Positions 1 to 9,140 of a DNA stretch of 64,000 nt are shown here, piece after piece; the first letter of the stretch is position 1, and every line of letters begins with the position of its first letter. The notes below the pieces were generated by a model. It ran no database searches. It was given only the letters and a program-made list of their open reading frames with translations, and was not told the origin of the DNA. Origin of the DNA: Lachnospiraceae bacterium (GTDB lineage: Bacteria > Bacillota > Clostridia > Lachnospirales > Lachnospiraceae); the NCBI GenBank assembly GCA_017935565.1, contig JAGBHK010000016.1, forward strand, positions 62,001 to 126,000, read 5' to 3'. The position numbers were made by a program, and so were the translations under genes.

Positions 1-2447
1 ACATAATACACACCATTTTCATATAATAACTCACCATTTCTATTCCCATTAACATAGATAGCCATCATCAAGTTTTCAACAGAAGGTACTACTTTAATTA
101 ACCATCCTTCTTCTACTTCAAATGAAACCATTATCTCTTGAAACTCTGGACTATTCGCATAGTTTTCCGATATCCATACACCGTCTTCATACACACCATT
201 TTCTGCTTCTGCACCTATAACATCAGTTGAATTTGCCACATTTTCATCGACAACTTCAAGAAGTTTTTCATTTACTTCATACCACTGATATCCATCGACA
301 TTCTCTGGATAATTAACTTCCACTGTAGGATTTGTAGCAGCAGGCTGCGATGATATAGCTAATTCCATAGTCACAGAATTAGACACATGTTTTTTTCCAT
401 ATTCGTCTGTAACTTCACATGCATAAATTTCCCCTAATTCACCATTATTAAGAGTTGCTGTTGTTTCACCTGTAATAGGCGTTTCTAAAGTATATGTTTC
501 TACTTGAATCTTTGCTGTATATTCTTCATATCCAGCAATTGAAAAATTAATATATCCATCATTGTTATCTATTACATATTCATAAACTCCATTCGTATAT
601 GTAAACAATTCCCTGCTATCATACTCATACACATCTCCATCAAACTCATCAGGAAGTGTGATAATAACTTTATCTCCACGATTTGCAACAACCGCTAAAT
701 CTATTAAATAATTTTCGCTTCCCCACATTCCGTCATCATAAATACCCTTCCAGTTATAGTCAATTTCAATTTCTCCTTCTCCCATTCCACCTTCTACCAC
801 TGTTAATAGTTCTGTTTCCATACTATACCACTGGTATCCTGTAACTGCATCTGGGTAATTAACTTCCACTGTAGGATTTCCCGCTGTAGGATGTTTAATA
901 AACTCCATTTTCATTTCGACAAAATCAGAAAAAATCTCTGTTCCATCATTTTTTATAACCTTGCACACATATGTTTTATATAAATCAAAATTTTCAAGTG
1001 TAGCAGATGTATCACCATCTACAGCCTCACCAATTTTAGATGAAACCACTTGAATATTAGCAGTAAAATCATCATTAGATTCAATTGTTAAATTTATGTA
1101 TCCATCGTCTTCTACTATATAACCCTCATATCCCCCATCTACGTATTCAAAAGGTTCATTAGTATTACAATTATAAACGACTCCTTCAAAATTCTCAGAA
1201 AGTGTAATTATTATTTTGTCACCTTTCTTTGAGTACAGACTAAGATCAATCATTCCATCAGCACTATACCATATTCCATCATAATAATCACCATCCCAAA
1301 CACTTTCGGTATCTAACTCATCATCTTCTGCATCATCACTATCAACCACATTTAACAATACATCATTACACATATACCACTGATAACCATTTACAATGCT
1401 AGGATAATTTACTTCTACTGTAGGATTTGTTGTAGTAGGCTGTTTTACGATTACTAATTCAGCTGTAATATAATCCGACCATACCTTTTCTTCACCACAA
1501 GTAACAAGACAAGAATATTGTTCACCTTCTTCAACACTTGTCAATGTATTTGTAGTTTGACCAGCAACAGCTTGTCCTCTTCCTATATCTATAACTTCAA
1601 CCTTTGCCTTACAACTAATTCCATTATCGATACCTATACGATAAATTCCATCCTCTTCAGTTCTATACATGTAAACATTATCTACACATGATACAGTTGC
1701 TTCTGATTCTCCCATAAGTGCCCAACATTCCATATCTGCAAAACAGTCTTCATCGCCAGTAACCTTAAGAATTTGTCCTTCTTTTAAATATACATCAAAA
1801 GATAAATAACCGTACGAATTTGAACGCCAAAATCCATCACTAAATGTAGCATTTCCAGGATTACCCATCATTTTTCCGTCCACTACTTCATCCATGCCAT
1901 TAACCACTTGATAAGTTACTCCATCTCTTACAATGCTAATTTCCCCTGATACAACATCACTTTCTATAGCTATGCATAAATCAGCAATAAAATCGCTTGT
2001 AGCAGTATATGTATATACACCTGTGCCGTCATCTTCAAAGACTGCTGTGGATGATAAAAAACTAGGAGCATCTGCATAATCACCTAACTGTGTAACTTTA
2101 ATTACATCACCCGCTTTAATAACTACGTATACACACATATTATAACCTGTCCATACACCATCAACTTCACAATTCATATCACCACTATTTCCAGGTGTGG
2201 CTATAATAGTGTCATCTACTATTGTTCCAGCTATATCTTCAACAGCATACTTATCATCTTCCTCTGCCTTATACCACTGATAAGTTGCGTCATCCTTATT
2301 TACAGCTACTGTAGGATTAACATCTGTTGGCTGCTTTGTAATCTTAAGCGCAGCATCATCCGCATATGTACTTATGCTCATATTACCTACAATCATAGTC
2401 ACAGCACAAAGTGTTGCTATGAATTTTCTTTTTATGTTTCGTCTCAT
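1..2447 (-). CDS. Secreted protein of nested Ig-like repeats (3' end beyond window)
   Basis: The reverse strand is open from an ATG at 2447 to the window edge, giving 815 codons without a stop; the C-terminus is missing. A GGGAG ribosome site lies upstream. The N-terminus is a signal peptide (basic MRRNIKRK, hydrophobic core, likely cleavage after TYA near residue 29). Four repeats begin with K(Q/H)PT-x2-NPTV followed by YQWY, at about residues 36, 334, 519 and 701. Each closes with a T-x-T-L segment and Y-x-C-x-V, which is the strand pattern of an Ig-like domain. Between YQWY and the closing strands each repeat carries an insertion of about 100 residues (two in the first repeat). Function is unknown; an extracellular adhesion or binding role is inferred from the signal peptide and repeats. 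Confidence 0.8.
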   Translation of the reverse strand, partial: MRRNIKRKFIATLCAVTMIVGNMSISTYADDAALKITKQPTDVNPTVAVNKDDATYQWYKAEEDDKYAVEDIAGTIVDDTIIATPGNSGDMNCEVDGVWTGYNMCVYVVIKAGDVIKVTQLGDYADAPSFLSSTAVFEDDGTGVYTYTATSDFIADLCIAIESDVVSGEISIVRDGVTYQVVNGMDEVVDGKMMGNPGNATFSDGFWRSNSYGYLSFDVYLKEGQILKVTGDEDCFADMECWALMGESEATVSCVDNVYMYRTEEDGIYRIGIDNGISCKAKVEVIDIGRGQAVAGQTTNTLTSVEEGEQYSCLVTCGEEKVWSDYITAELVIVKQPTTTNPTVEVNYPSIVNGYQWYMCNDVLLNVVDSDDAEDDELDTESVWDGDYYDGIWYSADGMIDLSLYSKKGDKIIITLSENFEGVVYNCNTNEPFEYVDGGYEGYIVEDDGYINLTIESNDDFTANIQVVSSKIGEAVDGDTSATLENFDLYKTYVCKVIKNDGTEIFSDFVEMKMEFIKHPTAGNPTVEVNYPDAVTGYQWYSMETELLTVVEGGMGEGEIEIDYNWKGIYDDGMWGSENYLIDLAVVANRGDKVIITLPDEFDGDVYEYDSRELFTYTNGVYEYVIDNNDGYINFSIAGYEEYTAKIQVETYTLETPITGETTATLNNGELGEIYACEVTDEYGKKHVSNSVTMELAISSQPAATNPTVEVNYPENVDGYQWYEVNEKLLEVVDENVANSTDVIGAEAENGVYEDGVWISENYANSPEFQEIMVSFEVEEGWLIKVVPSVENLMMAIYVNGNRNGELLYENGVYY

Positions 2448-2485
2448 AAAATAATTCTCCCTTTCGTATGTTCATTTATGAAAAT

Positions 2486-2515
2486 ATTTTACCATACTAA
2501 AGGGAGGATACTCAA
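2486..2515 (-). promoter_or_regulatory. Putative promoter of the Ig-like repeat gene
   Basis: Read on the minus strand, TTGAGT (2510-2515) and TAAAAT (2486-2491) are separated by 18 bp, about 40 bp upstream of the start codon at 2447. It is a sigma-A-like match by eye only. Confidence 0.4.
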
Positions 2516-2563
2516 TATTTTTTTATTTCTATATTGTATTTTTTTCCAAAATTGTATTTTGCT

Positions 2564-3394
2564 CTATGGATTAACCACTATTCTAAAGCCTATACCATCT
2601 GTCGCATCATTTTCGCCACAGGCATTTCTATAACCAGAACGGCAAAGGTCTGGACTTCCGCCCCATCCGCCACCACGGGACACCTTTGCTTCTCCTTCTT
2701 TAGGTCCTTTAGGGTCAGTTACATCATCTTCTAAATATTCTGAACTATAATAATCCAAACACCATTCCATAACGTTTCCATACATATCGTACAGACCATT
2801 GCCATTTGGCTTAAACTGACCTACCGCATGAGTTTTAGCATCTATATCATCTTCACCGTATTCAGAAAATTTACTCTCATCATCGCCGAAAAACCATTTA
2901 GTTTCGCTACCCGCACGACATGCGTACTCCCACTGTGCTTCCGTTGGAAGAGATACATTATATCCGCTTATTTCAGATAACTTTTTGCAAAATTCATTTG
3001 CCTGATGCCATGTGATAGTTTCTACAGGGTAGTTTGAATCTTTAAATGTACTAGGATTTTCACCCATTACAGCCTCCCACTGCGCCTGCGTTATTTCATA
3101 CGTTCCTATATAAAAATCTTTTGTAATTTCAACATCTCTGACTGGCAATTCATCTTCCTCACCAATACCTTCACAACTCCCCATTTTGAAGCTACCTGCC
3201 TCGATTTTATTTAATTTTATATCACAACCATCTAATTTAATGGTAATAGTTTCAATTTCATTTTCAGATTTTACAACTTGTTCACTTGGCAAGTTTTCTT
3301 TTATTTCATCATCTTTTTGCTTTATTTTTAAACATACTGCTACAATACACAATACCATAACAATACCAACTATCAATAATCCTGTTTTCTTCAT
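2564..3394 (-). CDS. Membrane-anchored formylglycine-generating-enzyme-like (FGE/SUMF1 fold) protein
   Basis: The protein has 276 residues with one N-terminal hydrophobic segment (about 5-22), so the rest is probably outside the cell. From about residue 55 it follows the FGE-sulfatase family: IEAGSFKMGS, PVRDVEITKDFYIGTYEIT, LPTEAQWEYACRAG, NGLYDMYGNVMEW, and a closing SRGGGWGGSPDLCRSGYRN. True formylglycine-generating enzymes carry two cysteines near the last motif that bind copper; here only the second position (DLCRSG) is a cysteine and the first is not. Sulfatase activation is therefore doubtful. Family members without the cysteine pair serve other roles, often peptide or ligand binding. 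A GGAG ribosome site precedes the ATG. It follows the pectate lyase gene on the same strand, separated by a hairpin. Confidence 0.75.
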   Translation of the reverse strand: MKKTGLLIVGIVMVLCIVAVCLKIKQKDDEIKENLPSEQVVKSENEIETITIKLDGCDIKLNKIEAGSFKMGSCEGIGEEDELPVRDVEITKDFYIGTYEITQAQWEAVMGENPSTFKDSNYPVETITWHQANEFCKKLSEISGYNVSLPTEAQWEYACRAGSETKWFFGDDESKFSEYGEDDIDAKTHAVGQFKPNGNGLYDMYGNVMEWCLDYYSSEYLEDDVTDPKGPKEGEAKVSRGGGWGGSPDLCRSGYRNACGENDATDGIGFRIVVNP

Positions 3395-3433
3395 ATATTA
3401 CTCCATACTTATATTTCCAATATGATAAATTAA

Positions 3434-3462
3434 TCGGCGCCTTAAAGACGCCGACTTTTATC
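3434..3462 (-). terminator. Putative terminator after the pectate lyase gene
   Basis: TCGGCG (3434-3439) pairs with CGCCGA (3449-3454); on the minus strand the stem is followed by an A/T-rich run. It lies just past the stop of the gene ending at 3477. The T-tract is weak. Confidence 0.5.
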
Positions 3463-3476
3463 ATTTATAACCTATA

Positions 3477-4703
3477 TTAGTTAAAGCATCCCATACCTGC
3501 TAAATCACTGCCACTCTTTAAGTGCATAAATGTGATTGTAGGAAGAACACCATTTGCTCCTCTTGCTCTTGTCATCTGTGAAGCATCTAAGCTTACGAAA
3601 TCGTCTGCAGTACATTTAAATGAGCTGTTCCAAGAACAATTTCCAACCTTTGTGCCTGAACCGATATTTAAGATAGAACCAGCATAAGAGATGTTACATC
3701 TTAAGAACTCTCTTGTACCTGCAATATCTGTAGAATTTGTTGGACTTACTCTCTCTAACATATTGAAATTAGCTTTTCTGTTATTGTAAGCTGTATTGTA
3801 TGTCCAGTCAGCTGCTTTACCTGGCTGATGGTTTGCATAGAAACCATTAGATGCACAATTTGCAGCAAGACAATACTTAACAGTATGAACAGGAACTGTA
3901 CTTGGCACTGTACCTGTACCATAACCACCAATCTTAAAGCCGTTAGAGTCACCGCCCTTTGTCATATTGTATGCCCAACATGTATCAAATGTGTTTGAAC
4001 CTTTTGATGTAATACAGTCATAACCGTCATCACCACAAGCCCATGCACGACACTGTGTAAATGTTACACCCTTACCATGTGCACCAAAACCATCTGTGTT
4101 GCTGTTTGAAACACTGTTTGATGTAAATAAATTGTAAGCGTCACACTTAATAACCTTACCAGTACCATTGTTGCAGAAGTAGAAACCATTTGCATTTGAA
4201 TTACATGCAGTAATCTGATTCATAGTAGCACTTCCTTCAATACGGAAACATTCTGACTGTTTCTGACTACCAACTGGTACATTAGTTACCTTAAAGCAAA
4301 GGAATGTTACACCCTTAACACCGCTCTTTACATGGAATGCAGCAACTCTCTTTGATGTTGTTGTACCCGAAAAATCAAATACAGGAACATCCTTTGATGT
4401 ATACGCACGATATGTAATATTGCTCTTTGTAAACTGATGTACATAATTGTAATTTGCATCTGATGCTTCAATAGGGAAATTCTTGTATGTTCCACCCATA
4501 ATATACACTGTATCTCCCGAAGAAGCTGCTGCCTCTGCTTTGTTAAGTGTTGCAAAAGGACTTGATTTTGATCCTGAATTAGAATCACTGCCGCTTGGTG
4601 ATATATACCAGCTGGCCGCATGTGCTGTTATAGATAAGCCCATCATAATCACGCAAAATGTGCCTACTGTAACAAGCGTTTTCATAATTTTGTTTTTTAA
4701 CAT
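3477..4703 (-). CDS. Secreted pectate lyase, polysaccharide lyase family 9
   Basis: This gene encodes 408 residues when started at ATG 4703, which has a GGAGAGG ribosome site; a longer in-frame start at 4835 adds 44 residues with no such site. Residues 1-30 form a signal peptide ending AHAASWY. The rest is a right-handed beta-helix with the PL9 hallmark region: NTDGFGAHGKGVTF, then ACGDDGYDCITSKGSNTFDTCWAYN, then NGFKIGG. In Pel9A/PelL-type enzymes the Asp cluster binds calcium and the Lys of the FKIGG segment is the catalytic base; both are present. The enzyme cleaves polygalacturonate by beta-elimination outside the cell, which suggests the organism uses pectin. No pectin transporter or regulator is adjacent. 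Confidence 0.88.
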   Translation of the reverse strand: MLKNKIMKTLVTVGTFCVIMMGLSITAHAASWYISPSGSDSNSGSKSSPFATLNKAEAAASSGDTVYIMGGTYKNFPIEASDANYNYVHQFTKSNITYRAYTSKDVPVFDFSGTTTSKRVAAFHVKSGVKGVTFLCFKVTNVPVGSQKQSECFRIEGSATMNQITACNSNANGFYFCNNGTGKVIKCDAYNLFTSNSVSNSNTDGFGAHGKGVTFTQCRAWACGDDGYDCITSKGSNTFDTCWAYNMTKGGDSNGFKIGGYGTGTVPSTVPVHTVKYCLAANCASNGFYANHQPGKAADWTYNTAYNNRKANFNMLERVSPTNSTDIAGTREFLRCNISYAGSILNIGSGTKVGNCSWNSSFKCTADDFVSLDASQMTRARGANGVLPTITFMHLKSGSDLAGMGCFN

Positions 4704-4846
4704 CTCGATACCTCTCCAAAAAAAATAATGTAGCGAAATTCCAGTAATTATGAGAAATTTTCTCATAAAAATAGTTTTTGCTACCCTCCTTTGCATATAA
4801 AATTTTACCCAATACCAAATTCTCCTAGAATTCAACTACATTGTCT

Positions 4847-4876
4847 ATGTTACATTGTACATGCTATTTTTGTCAA
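4847..4876 (-). promoter_or_regulatory. Putative promoter of the pectate lyase gene
   Basis: On the minus strand TTGACA (4871-4876) is followed after 18 bp by TAACAT (4847-4852), giving an untranslated leader of about 135 nt before the ATG at 4703. A consensus -35 makes this a reasonable match. Confidence 0.45.
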
Positions 4877-4960
4877 GAGTTTTTTGTGTACTTTTACTAT
4901 GATATCTATTTTGACAACGTCTTTTTTCGACATTTTGTACAATTTCTATTATAGAAACAT

Positions 4961-5089
4961 AGAATTTCGCTTGCGAAATTCTCGCGCCGAGCGCGGTCGC
5001 ATTTGCGACATATTTCCATTCGCGCGAGTGCGCATCCTCGCGGAGCATTTTTTGCTATATAATGAAGTTCGAAGAGTTTTCTTATATAG
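4961..5089. repeat. GC-rich multi-hairpin intergenic element (type IV)
   Basis: A 130-bp GC-rich island in an AT-rich gap is made almost wholly of palindromes: AGAATTTCGC/GCGAAATTCT (4961-4982), GCGC-CGA-GCGC (4984-4994), GTCGCA-TT-TGCGAC (4996-5009), CGCGAG/CTCGCG (5023-5042) and CTATATAA/TTATATAG (5055-5089). It lies between the terminator of the Dabb gene and the promoter of the pectate lyase gene, so it is not part of the pectate lyase leader. Open frames crossing it are by-products of the palindromes. Confidence 0.6.
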
Positions 5090-5090
5090 T

Positions 5091-5122
5091 AAAAAAAAGA
5101 ACTTGCTCCCACAAGCAAGTTC
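5091..5122 (-). terminator. Intrinsic terminator of the Dabb gene
   Basis: GAACTTGCT (5099-5107) pairs with AGCAAGTTC (5114-5122), followed on the minus strand by a run of eight T (5091-5098). This is a canonical Rho-independent terminator eight bases past the stop codon. Confidence 0.88.
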
Positions 5123-5130
5123 CTTTCACA

Positions 5131-5421
5131 CTAGAATTCGTAATCAATACAAGCTCTTTCTTTTCTAATTGTTCCAACAAACGCTCCAAATTCTTTATGA
5201 ATCGGATGCGCCTGATATACATTAAGATCATCAACGCTATCAAAATCAATTATCAAGCTTACCTCGTAGTTACTATCTGGTGTATCCTTAGAGTTTGTCA
5301 CTGCCTCAAACTTTTTTATTTGAGGTATAGCCTTTAAACTTTCAGCTCTCGCACAAAATTCAGCAATATTAGCTTCCTTATTTTCCTCATTTAATTTAAA
5401 CATGCAAATATGTCTTATCAT
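5131..5421 (-). CDS. Dabb-family (stress-responsive A/B barrel) protein
   Basis: The 96-residue protein opens with MIRHICMFKLNEENKE and contains YEVSLIIDFDSVDDLNVYQAHPIHKEF, the pattern of the Dabb family, small dimeric ferredoxin-like barrels. The length equals the usual single domain. Members include stress proteins and a few cyclases; no specific reaction can be assigned. It lies 12 bp downstream of the GH13 gene on the same strand and is probably co-transcribed with it, ending at the terminator at 5091-5122. A GGAGG ribosome site precedes the start. Confidence 0.82.
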   Translation of the reverse strand: MIRHICMFKLNEENKEANIAEFCARAESLKAIPQIKKFEAVTNSKDTPDSNYEVSLIIDFDSVDDLNVYQAHPIHKEFGAFVGTIRKERACIDYEF

Positions 5422-5433
5422 AATATCCTCCTT

Positions 5434-7083
5434 TTACTGAAAACTCTTAACCCAACTTACCAAAGAACCATGATGTGTATTTTCTCTAACAGTACCTAAC
5501 ATATAGTCTGTCACTGGTCCATTTTTTCTCATTTTTTCAAGAATAGCTTCTTGAAGTTCTTCCACATTCATTTCTTCATATGGTTTGTTCAAGTCTACAA
5601 CCACTTTTTTAGATTCTTTTGCTTCCACCACTTGCTCAACAGGTTGCTCTTTAAGTTGTACTTCAGGCTCTTTATCAACCTTAACATCCTCTGTAGTTTT
5701 CTCTATCTGCACTAGGTCAATCGGTGCAAAACTTTCATCACAAACATCTGCAGGAATCCATATTTCACCTGAATTCGCCGCTACATTTACCTGAATTCGG
5801 CCATTATTTACCGCTATATGCTCTCCAGTAAGAACCCCAACATATTCAGTAGTATTTCCACATGCAAGGTTCATATTAACACAATTATCCCCATTATTAA
5901 CTGTAGTAATCACATGCGCATCACCAAGTATTCTTGCGTAGGCAAAATGTGTTGTCTGTAATTCCAACTCTTTATATTCGCCATAACAAAGCGCTGGTGT
6001 ATTTTGACGCATCTTACCAAGTGCTGCGATTAATTTTGTATAATTATTTGTATCAATTGCATTTTTATAATCATCGTAATTCAATGCAGGTCTCAATGAA
6101 TCATCTGAACCACGCTCTTTTTTACCTTCAATTCCAAACTCAGAACCATAGTAAATCGATGGAATTCCAGGCAATGTATAAAGCATTACATGCACAGGCA
6201 CAAAATGCGCCTTATTGTTAAGTTTTGTATAAATACGCTCAACATCGTGATTGTCTACAAAACTATAGAGTTTTAGATTATTGCCTACCATACCATTTAC
6301 ATATTTGATTGTATGCGCAACTTCAAAATAATTATGGTCATTATGACCTGAATACAATGCTTTGTGGAGCATATAATTTGTTACAGAATGCAAAGTTCCG
6401 TCATTGGCCCAGCGAGAATAATTTCCATGAATAACTTCTCCCATAAGCCAAAAGTCTGGTTTTACTTCATTTGCCACCTGACGAAGAACCTTCATATACT
6501 CAAAATCCAAAACATCTGCAGCATCAAGACGAATTCCATCTATATCAAACTCGCTTACCCAAAAACGAATTACATCACAGATATATTCCTTAACCGCAGG
6601 ATTGTGTTGGTTCAGTTTAACAAGAAGGTCATATCCGCCCCAGTTTTCATAAGAAAAACCGTCATTATATGAATTATTTCCGCCAAAATTCACATTGCAA
6701 TACCAATCTTTGTACTGTGAATTTTCTCTATTATTTTTTATGTCCTTAAATGCAAAGAAATCGCGCCCTGTATGATTAAATACACCATCCAAGATTACTC
6801 TAATTCCCTGCTTGTGGCATTCTGCGACAAAATTAGTTAAGTCCTCATTTGTTCCAAGTCTACTATCAAGTTTTTTGTAATCTGTTGTTTCATAGCCATG
6901 TCCCACCGACTCAAAAAGCGGTCCAATATAAATCGCATTACATCCAATGTCTTTGATATGTGAAATCCATGGAATCAATGTATTTAACCTATGTTCTGGC
7001 TCTCCGTAAGAATTTTGTTTTGGTGCACCTGTCATCCCCAATGGATAAATGTGGTAAAACACCGCTTCTTCATACCATGCCAT
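5434..7083 (-). CDS. Cytoplasmic GH13 alpha-amylase-family glycosidase with C-terminal extension
   Basis: The protein has 549 residues and no signal peptide, so it should act on imported oligosaccharides. The four GH13 motifs are present: DGVFNH (99-104), GIRLDAAD (183-190; nucleophile D187), GEVIHG (215-220; acid/base E216) and FVDNHD (275-280; D280). The amylase and maltodextrin glucosidase branch fits, but substrate cannot be fixed by eye. After the usual beta-sandwich C-domain (to about residue 450) there is an extra tail of about 95 residues: an acidic Glu/Val/Lys-rich linker and then a short helical segment containing EEMNVEELQEAILEKMRKNG. I do not recognise this tail in the family. It is the first gene of a likely two-gene unit with the Dabb gene. 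Confidence 0.87.
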   Translation of the reverse strand: MAWYEEAVFYHIYPLGMTGAPKQNSYGEPEHRLNTLIPWISHIKDIGCNAIYIGPLFESVGHGYETTDYKKLDSRLGTNEDLTNFVAECHKQGIRVILDGVFNHTGRDFFAFKDIKNNRENSQYKDWYCNVNFGGNNSYNDGFSYENWGGYDLLVKLNQHNPAVKEYICDVIRFWVSEFDIDGIRLDAADVLDFEYMKVLRQVANEVKPDFWLMGEVIHGNYSRWANDGTLHSVTNYMLHKALYSGHNDHNYFEVAHTIKYVNGMVGNNLKLYSFVDNHDVERIYTKLNNKAHFVPVHVMLYTLPGIPSIYYGSEFGIEGKKERGSDDSLRPALNYDDYKNAIDTNNYTKLIAALGKMRQNTPALCYGEYKELELQTTHFAYARILGDAHVITTVNNGDNCVNMNLACGNTTEYVGVLTGEHIAVNNGRIQVNVAANSGEIWIPADVCDESFAPIDLVQIEKTTEDVKVDKEPEVQLKEQPVEQVVEAKESKKVVVDLNKPYEEMNVEELQEAILEKMRKNGPVTDYMLGTVRENTHHGSLVSWVKSFQ

Positions 7084-7116
7084 ATAAAGCCTCCTAGTTT
7101 CTATTTATATATTATT

Positions 7117-7899
7117 TTATTCAATCCAACCTAAATCTTTTAGGTTTTCAATAACATCTGTTGAAATATCATTTATTGTGCCATCTTTTAGCTTTATTAT
7201 GCTATACAAATCAGTTTTTCCCGGATATGACTCATCAACCCAACCACATTGTATTTCAACCAAATCGCCATCAGTCAAATCCTTAATAACGCTCTCCATT
7301 TCTGCTTTATTTTCAGCGTTATTGTAATTAACCTCAATTGGCCCCATTCCCATAATATGTAAAAGGAAACCATCCTTAGTTTTAATATAACGCGCAATCG
7401 CATCACATACATTATCCGTTCCATAATCACTTGTCTTATCGGACAAATCTTGCGTTGAATCACTCTCTTCATCCATTCCATCAAGCATAACATACATATT
7501 GTGCAAATTAGAAATATAATCACTACACAAACTACCATCTTCTGTTTTATAGAAAAATGGATCCTTGTCTATAGTTGATTCGTTATTAAGATAAAATGAC
7601 TCTATAATATTTCCATTTGTGTCTTTAAACTCCATTAAAAAACTAAATCCTTTATATCCAACCGAAATTTTATCCTTTTTCATCTTTGTGCTTTGAATAT
7701 TTTCAACAATGTATTTAATTTCATCCTCGTTTTCAATTACAAACTTTTCGCCTGTACTTCCACAAAAAACTTCTATCTCTTTCACATCGCTTGCTTCAAC
7801 ATTTTTTAAAAATGTAGTAGGCAAAAAATACCATATGCCAAACGCTATTAAAATCACTATAAGCGCTATGACAATTATTAAAATCTTTTTGTTTTTCAT
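7117..7899 (-). CDS. Membrane-anchored protein of unknown function
   Basis: The product has 260 residues with one N-terminal transmembrane segment (about 5-27), no lipobox cysteine, and an extracytoplasmic body. Two parts can be seen: residues 35-130, beginning VKEIEVFCGSTGEKFVIENEDEIKYIVENI, a mixed alpha/beta region resembling small Firmicute extracellular domains; and residues 160-260 with IARYIKTKDGFLLHIMG and DGDLVEIQCGWVDESYPG, which look like a small beta-barrel of the DUF3221 kind (weak match). I do not recognise the family. It lies 33 bp upstream of the GH13 gene on the same strand. Confidence 0.65.
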   Translation of the reverse strand: MKNKKILIIVIALIVILIAFGIWYFLPTTFLKNVEASDVKEIEVFCGSTGEKFVIENEDEIKYIVENIQSTKMKKDKISVGYKGFSFLMEFKDTNGNIIESFYLNNESTIDKDPFFYKTEDGSLCSDYISNLHNMYVMLDGMDEESDSTQDLSDKTSDYGTDNVCDAIARYIKTKDGFLLHIMGMGPIEVNYNNAENKAEMESVIKDLTDGDLVEIQCGWVDESYPGKTDLYSIIKLKDGTINDISTDVIENLKDLGWIE

Positions 7900-7993
7900 A
7901 TAAATTCTTCCTTTTATTCTTAAAATATGTTTTAATGTCCTCTAATATCCAAAACATCAAATAGTTTTACTCCATCGACTCTTTTTTTGATAT

Positions 7994-8890
7994 CTATAAC
8001 GACCAAACAAAACTCTTTATCAAATCAGTATATTTTTTAGGACACTCAAACCATGATAAATGTGCACTGTTATCAAGTATTTCTTTTCTGCCATTTATTG
8101 CATGTGTATCAAACCATTCCTGCTCATATTTCCCACAAGTCATATCATACTCACCTACAACCAAAAATTGAGGTTTTTGTATTTGCGCAAGATATGGCAA
8201 GTAATCATAGTAAAAGTCCTCTGAATCAAAAAGTTTTTCCCTAAAAGTTATATATTTATTCCAACAATCATTTGTCACATTTGGCTCAGCTATATTCTCA
8301 TTGATATAACTGTTATATTTACTCATTTCAATAACATGACAATAACGATTTAATTCCTCGTTCCATTCGATTCGCATAGATTTATCAAATGCATCTCGAG
8401 GCAAAATGTCAGCTATCAAAATTTCATTGATAATCTCTATTTGTTCAGTTATTTTATTCTCCTCAAAGTACGGCAATGTAGCTTCAGCAATCGCTCTTGC
8501 TGTATGTAATGCACTCCACATCGGACAATCATAGATTACCGCATCAACACTATCAGGATAAGTATGTGAATAAACAAGTGCCAGCATTCCCCCAAAAGAG
8601 TGTCCAATCGGTATCCAACTTTCTATACCAAGTTTAATCCTCATCTGTTCTATTATTTCAACATGATATTTAACATCCGCTTTTGCTTCTGTCGAAATCG
8701 CATCAGAACGAAATACACCATATTGATCAAAACTAATAACATGAAAATACTCGCCTAACTTTTGTGCCTGATAAGTATAGGTTAGACAACTTTCACCAGG
8801 ACCTCCATGCATATATACCAATGTAGGCTTTTTTCCTATGCCGTACTCTTCAAAATATATTTTTTTACTATTAATTTCTACATATGCCAT
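7994..8890 (-). CDS. Alpha/beta hydrolase, proline-iminopeptidase-like
   Basis: The start chosen is ATG 8890, preceded by GGAGG at good distance, giving 298 residues; an upstream in-frame ATG at 8953 lacks a site. The protein shows YMHGGPGES (oxyanion hole region), PIGHSFGGMLAL (nucleophile Ser), GEYDMTCG (acid) and DNSAHLSWFE (His), the order of an S33-type alpha/beta hydrolase. The HGGPG motif is typical of proline iminopeptidases, but many related esterases share it, so the substrate is open. No signal peptide. It appears to be a single-gene unit. Confidence 0.82.
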   Translation of the reverse strand: MAYVEINSKKIYFEEYGIGKKPTLVYMHGGPGESCLTYTYQAQKLGEYFHVISFDQYGVFRSDAISTEAKADVKYHVEIIEQMRIKLGIESWIPIGHSFGGMLALVYSHTYPDSVDAVIYDCPMWSALHTARAIAEATLPYFEENKITEQIEIINEILIADILPRDAFDKSMRIEWNEELNRYCHVIEMSKYNSYINENIAEPNVTNDCWNKYITFREKLFDSEDFYYDYLPYLAQIQKPQFLVVGEYDMTCGKYEQEWFDTHAINGRKEILDNSAHLSWFECPKKYTDLIKSFVWSL

Positions 8891-9140
8891 ATTAATTATT
8901 CCTCCATTATCAAATTCAAATTTATATTTTTCATTATAAAACACTCCCCGCATTTATACAACAGCATTTTCCTATGCTTCATCACCTACGCCAACTTCGC
9001 CACTTGATTAGAGGTAGTGTACATACATAGGTATCTACATCAATAAGATTTTGTCTAAATTCTTGTATTTTTCAACTTAATATATTATAAAACCTATTCT
9101 AAAAGCCATTTTCGAACTTATGCTCTATTACATTCTATGA

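Noticed and set aside
4845-5168. Overlapping frames of 67-125 codons on both strands
   Set aside because: They cross the hairpin cluster at 4961-5089 and a terminator; no ribosome site, and the coding potential comes from the palindromes.
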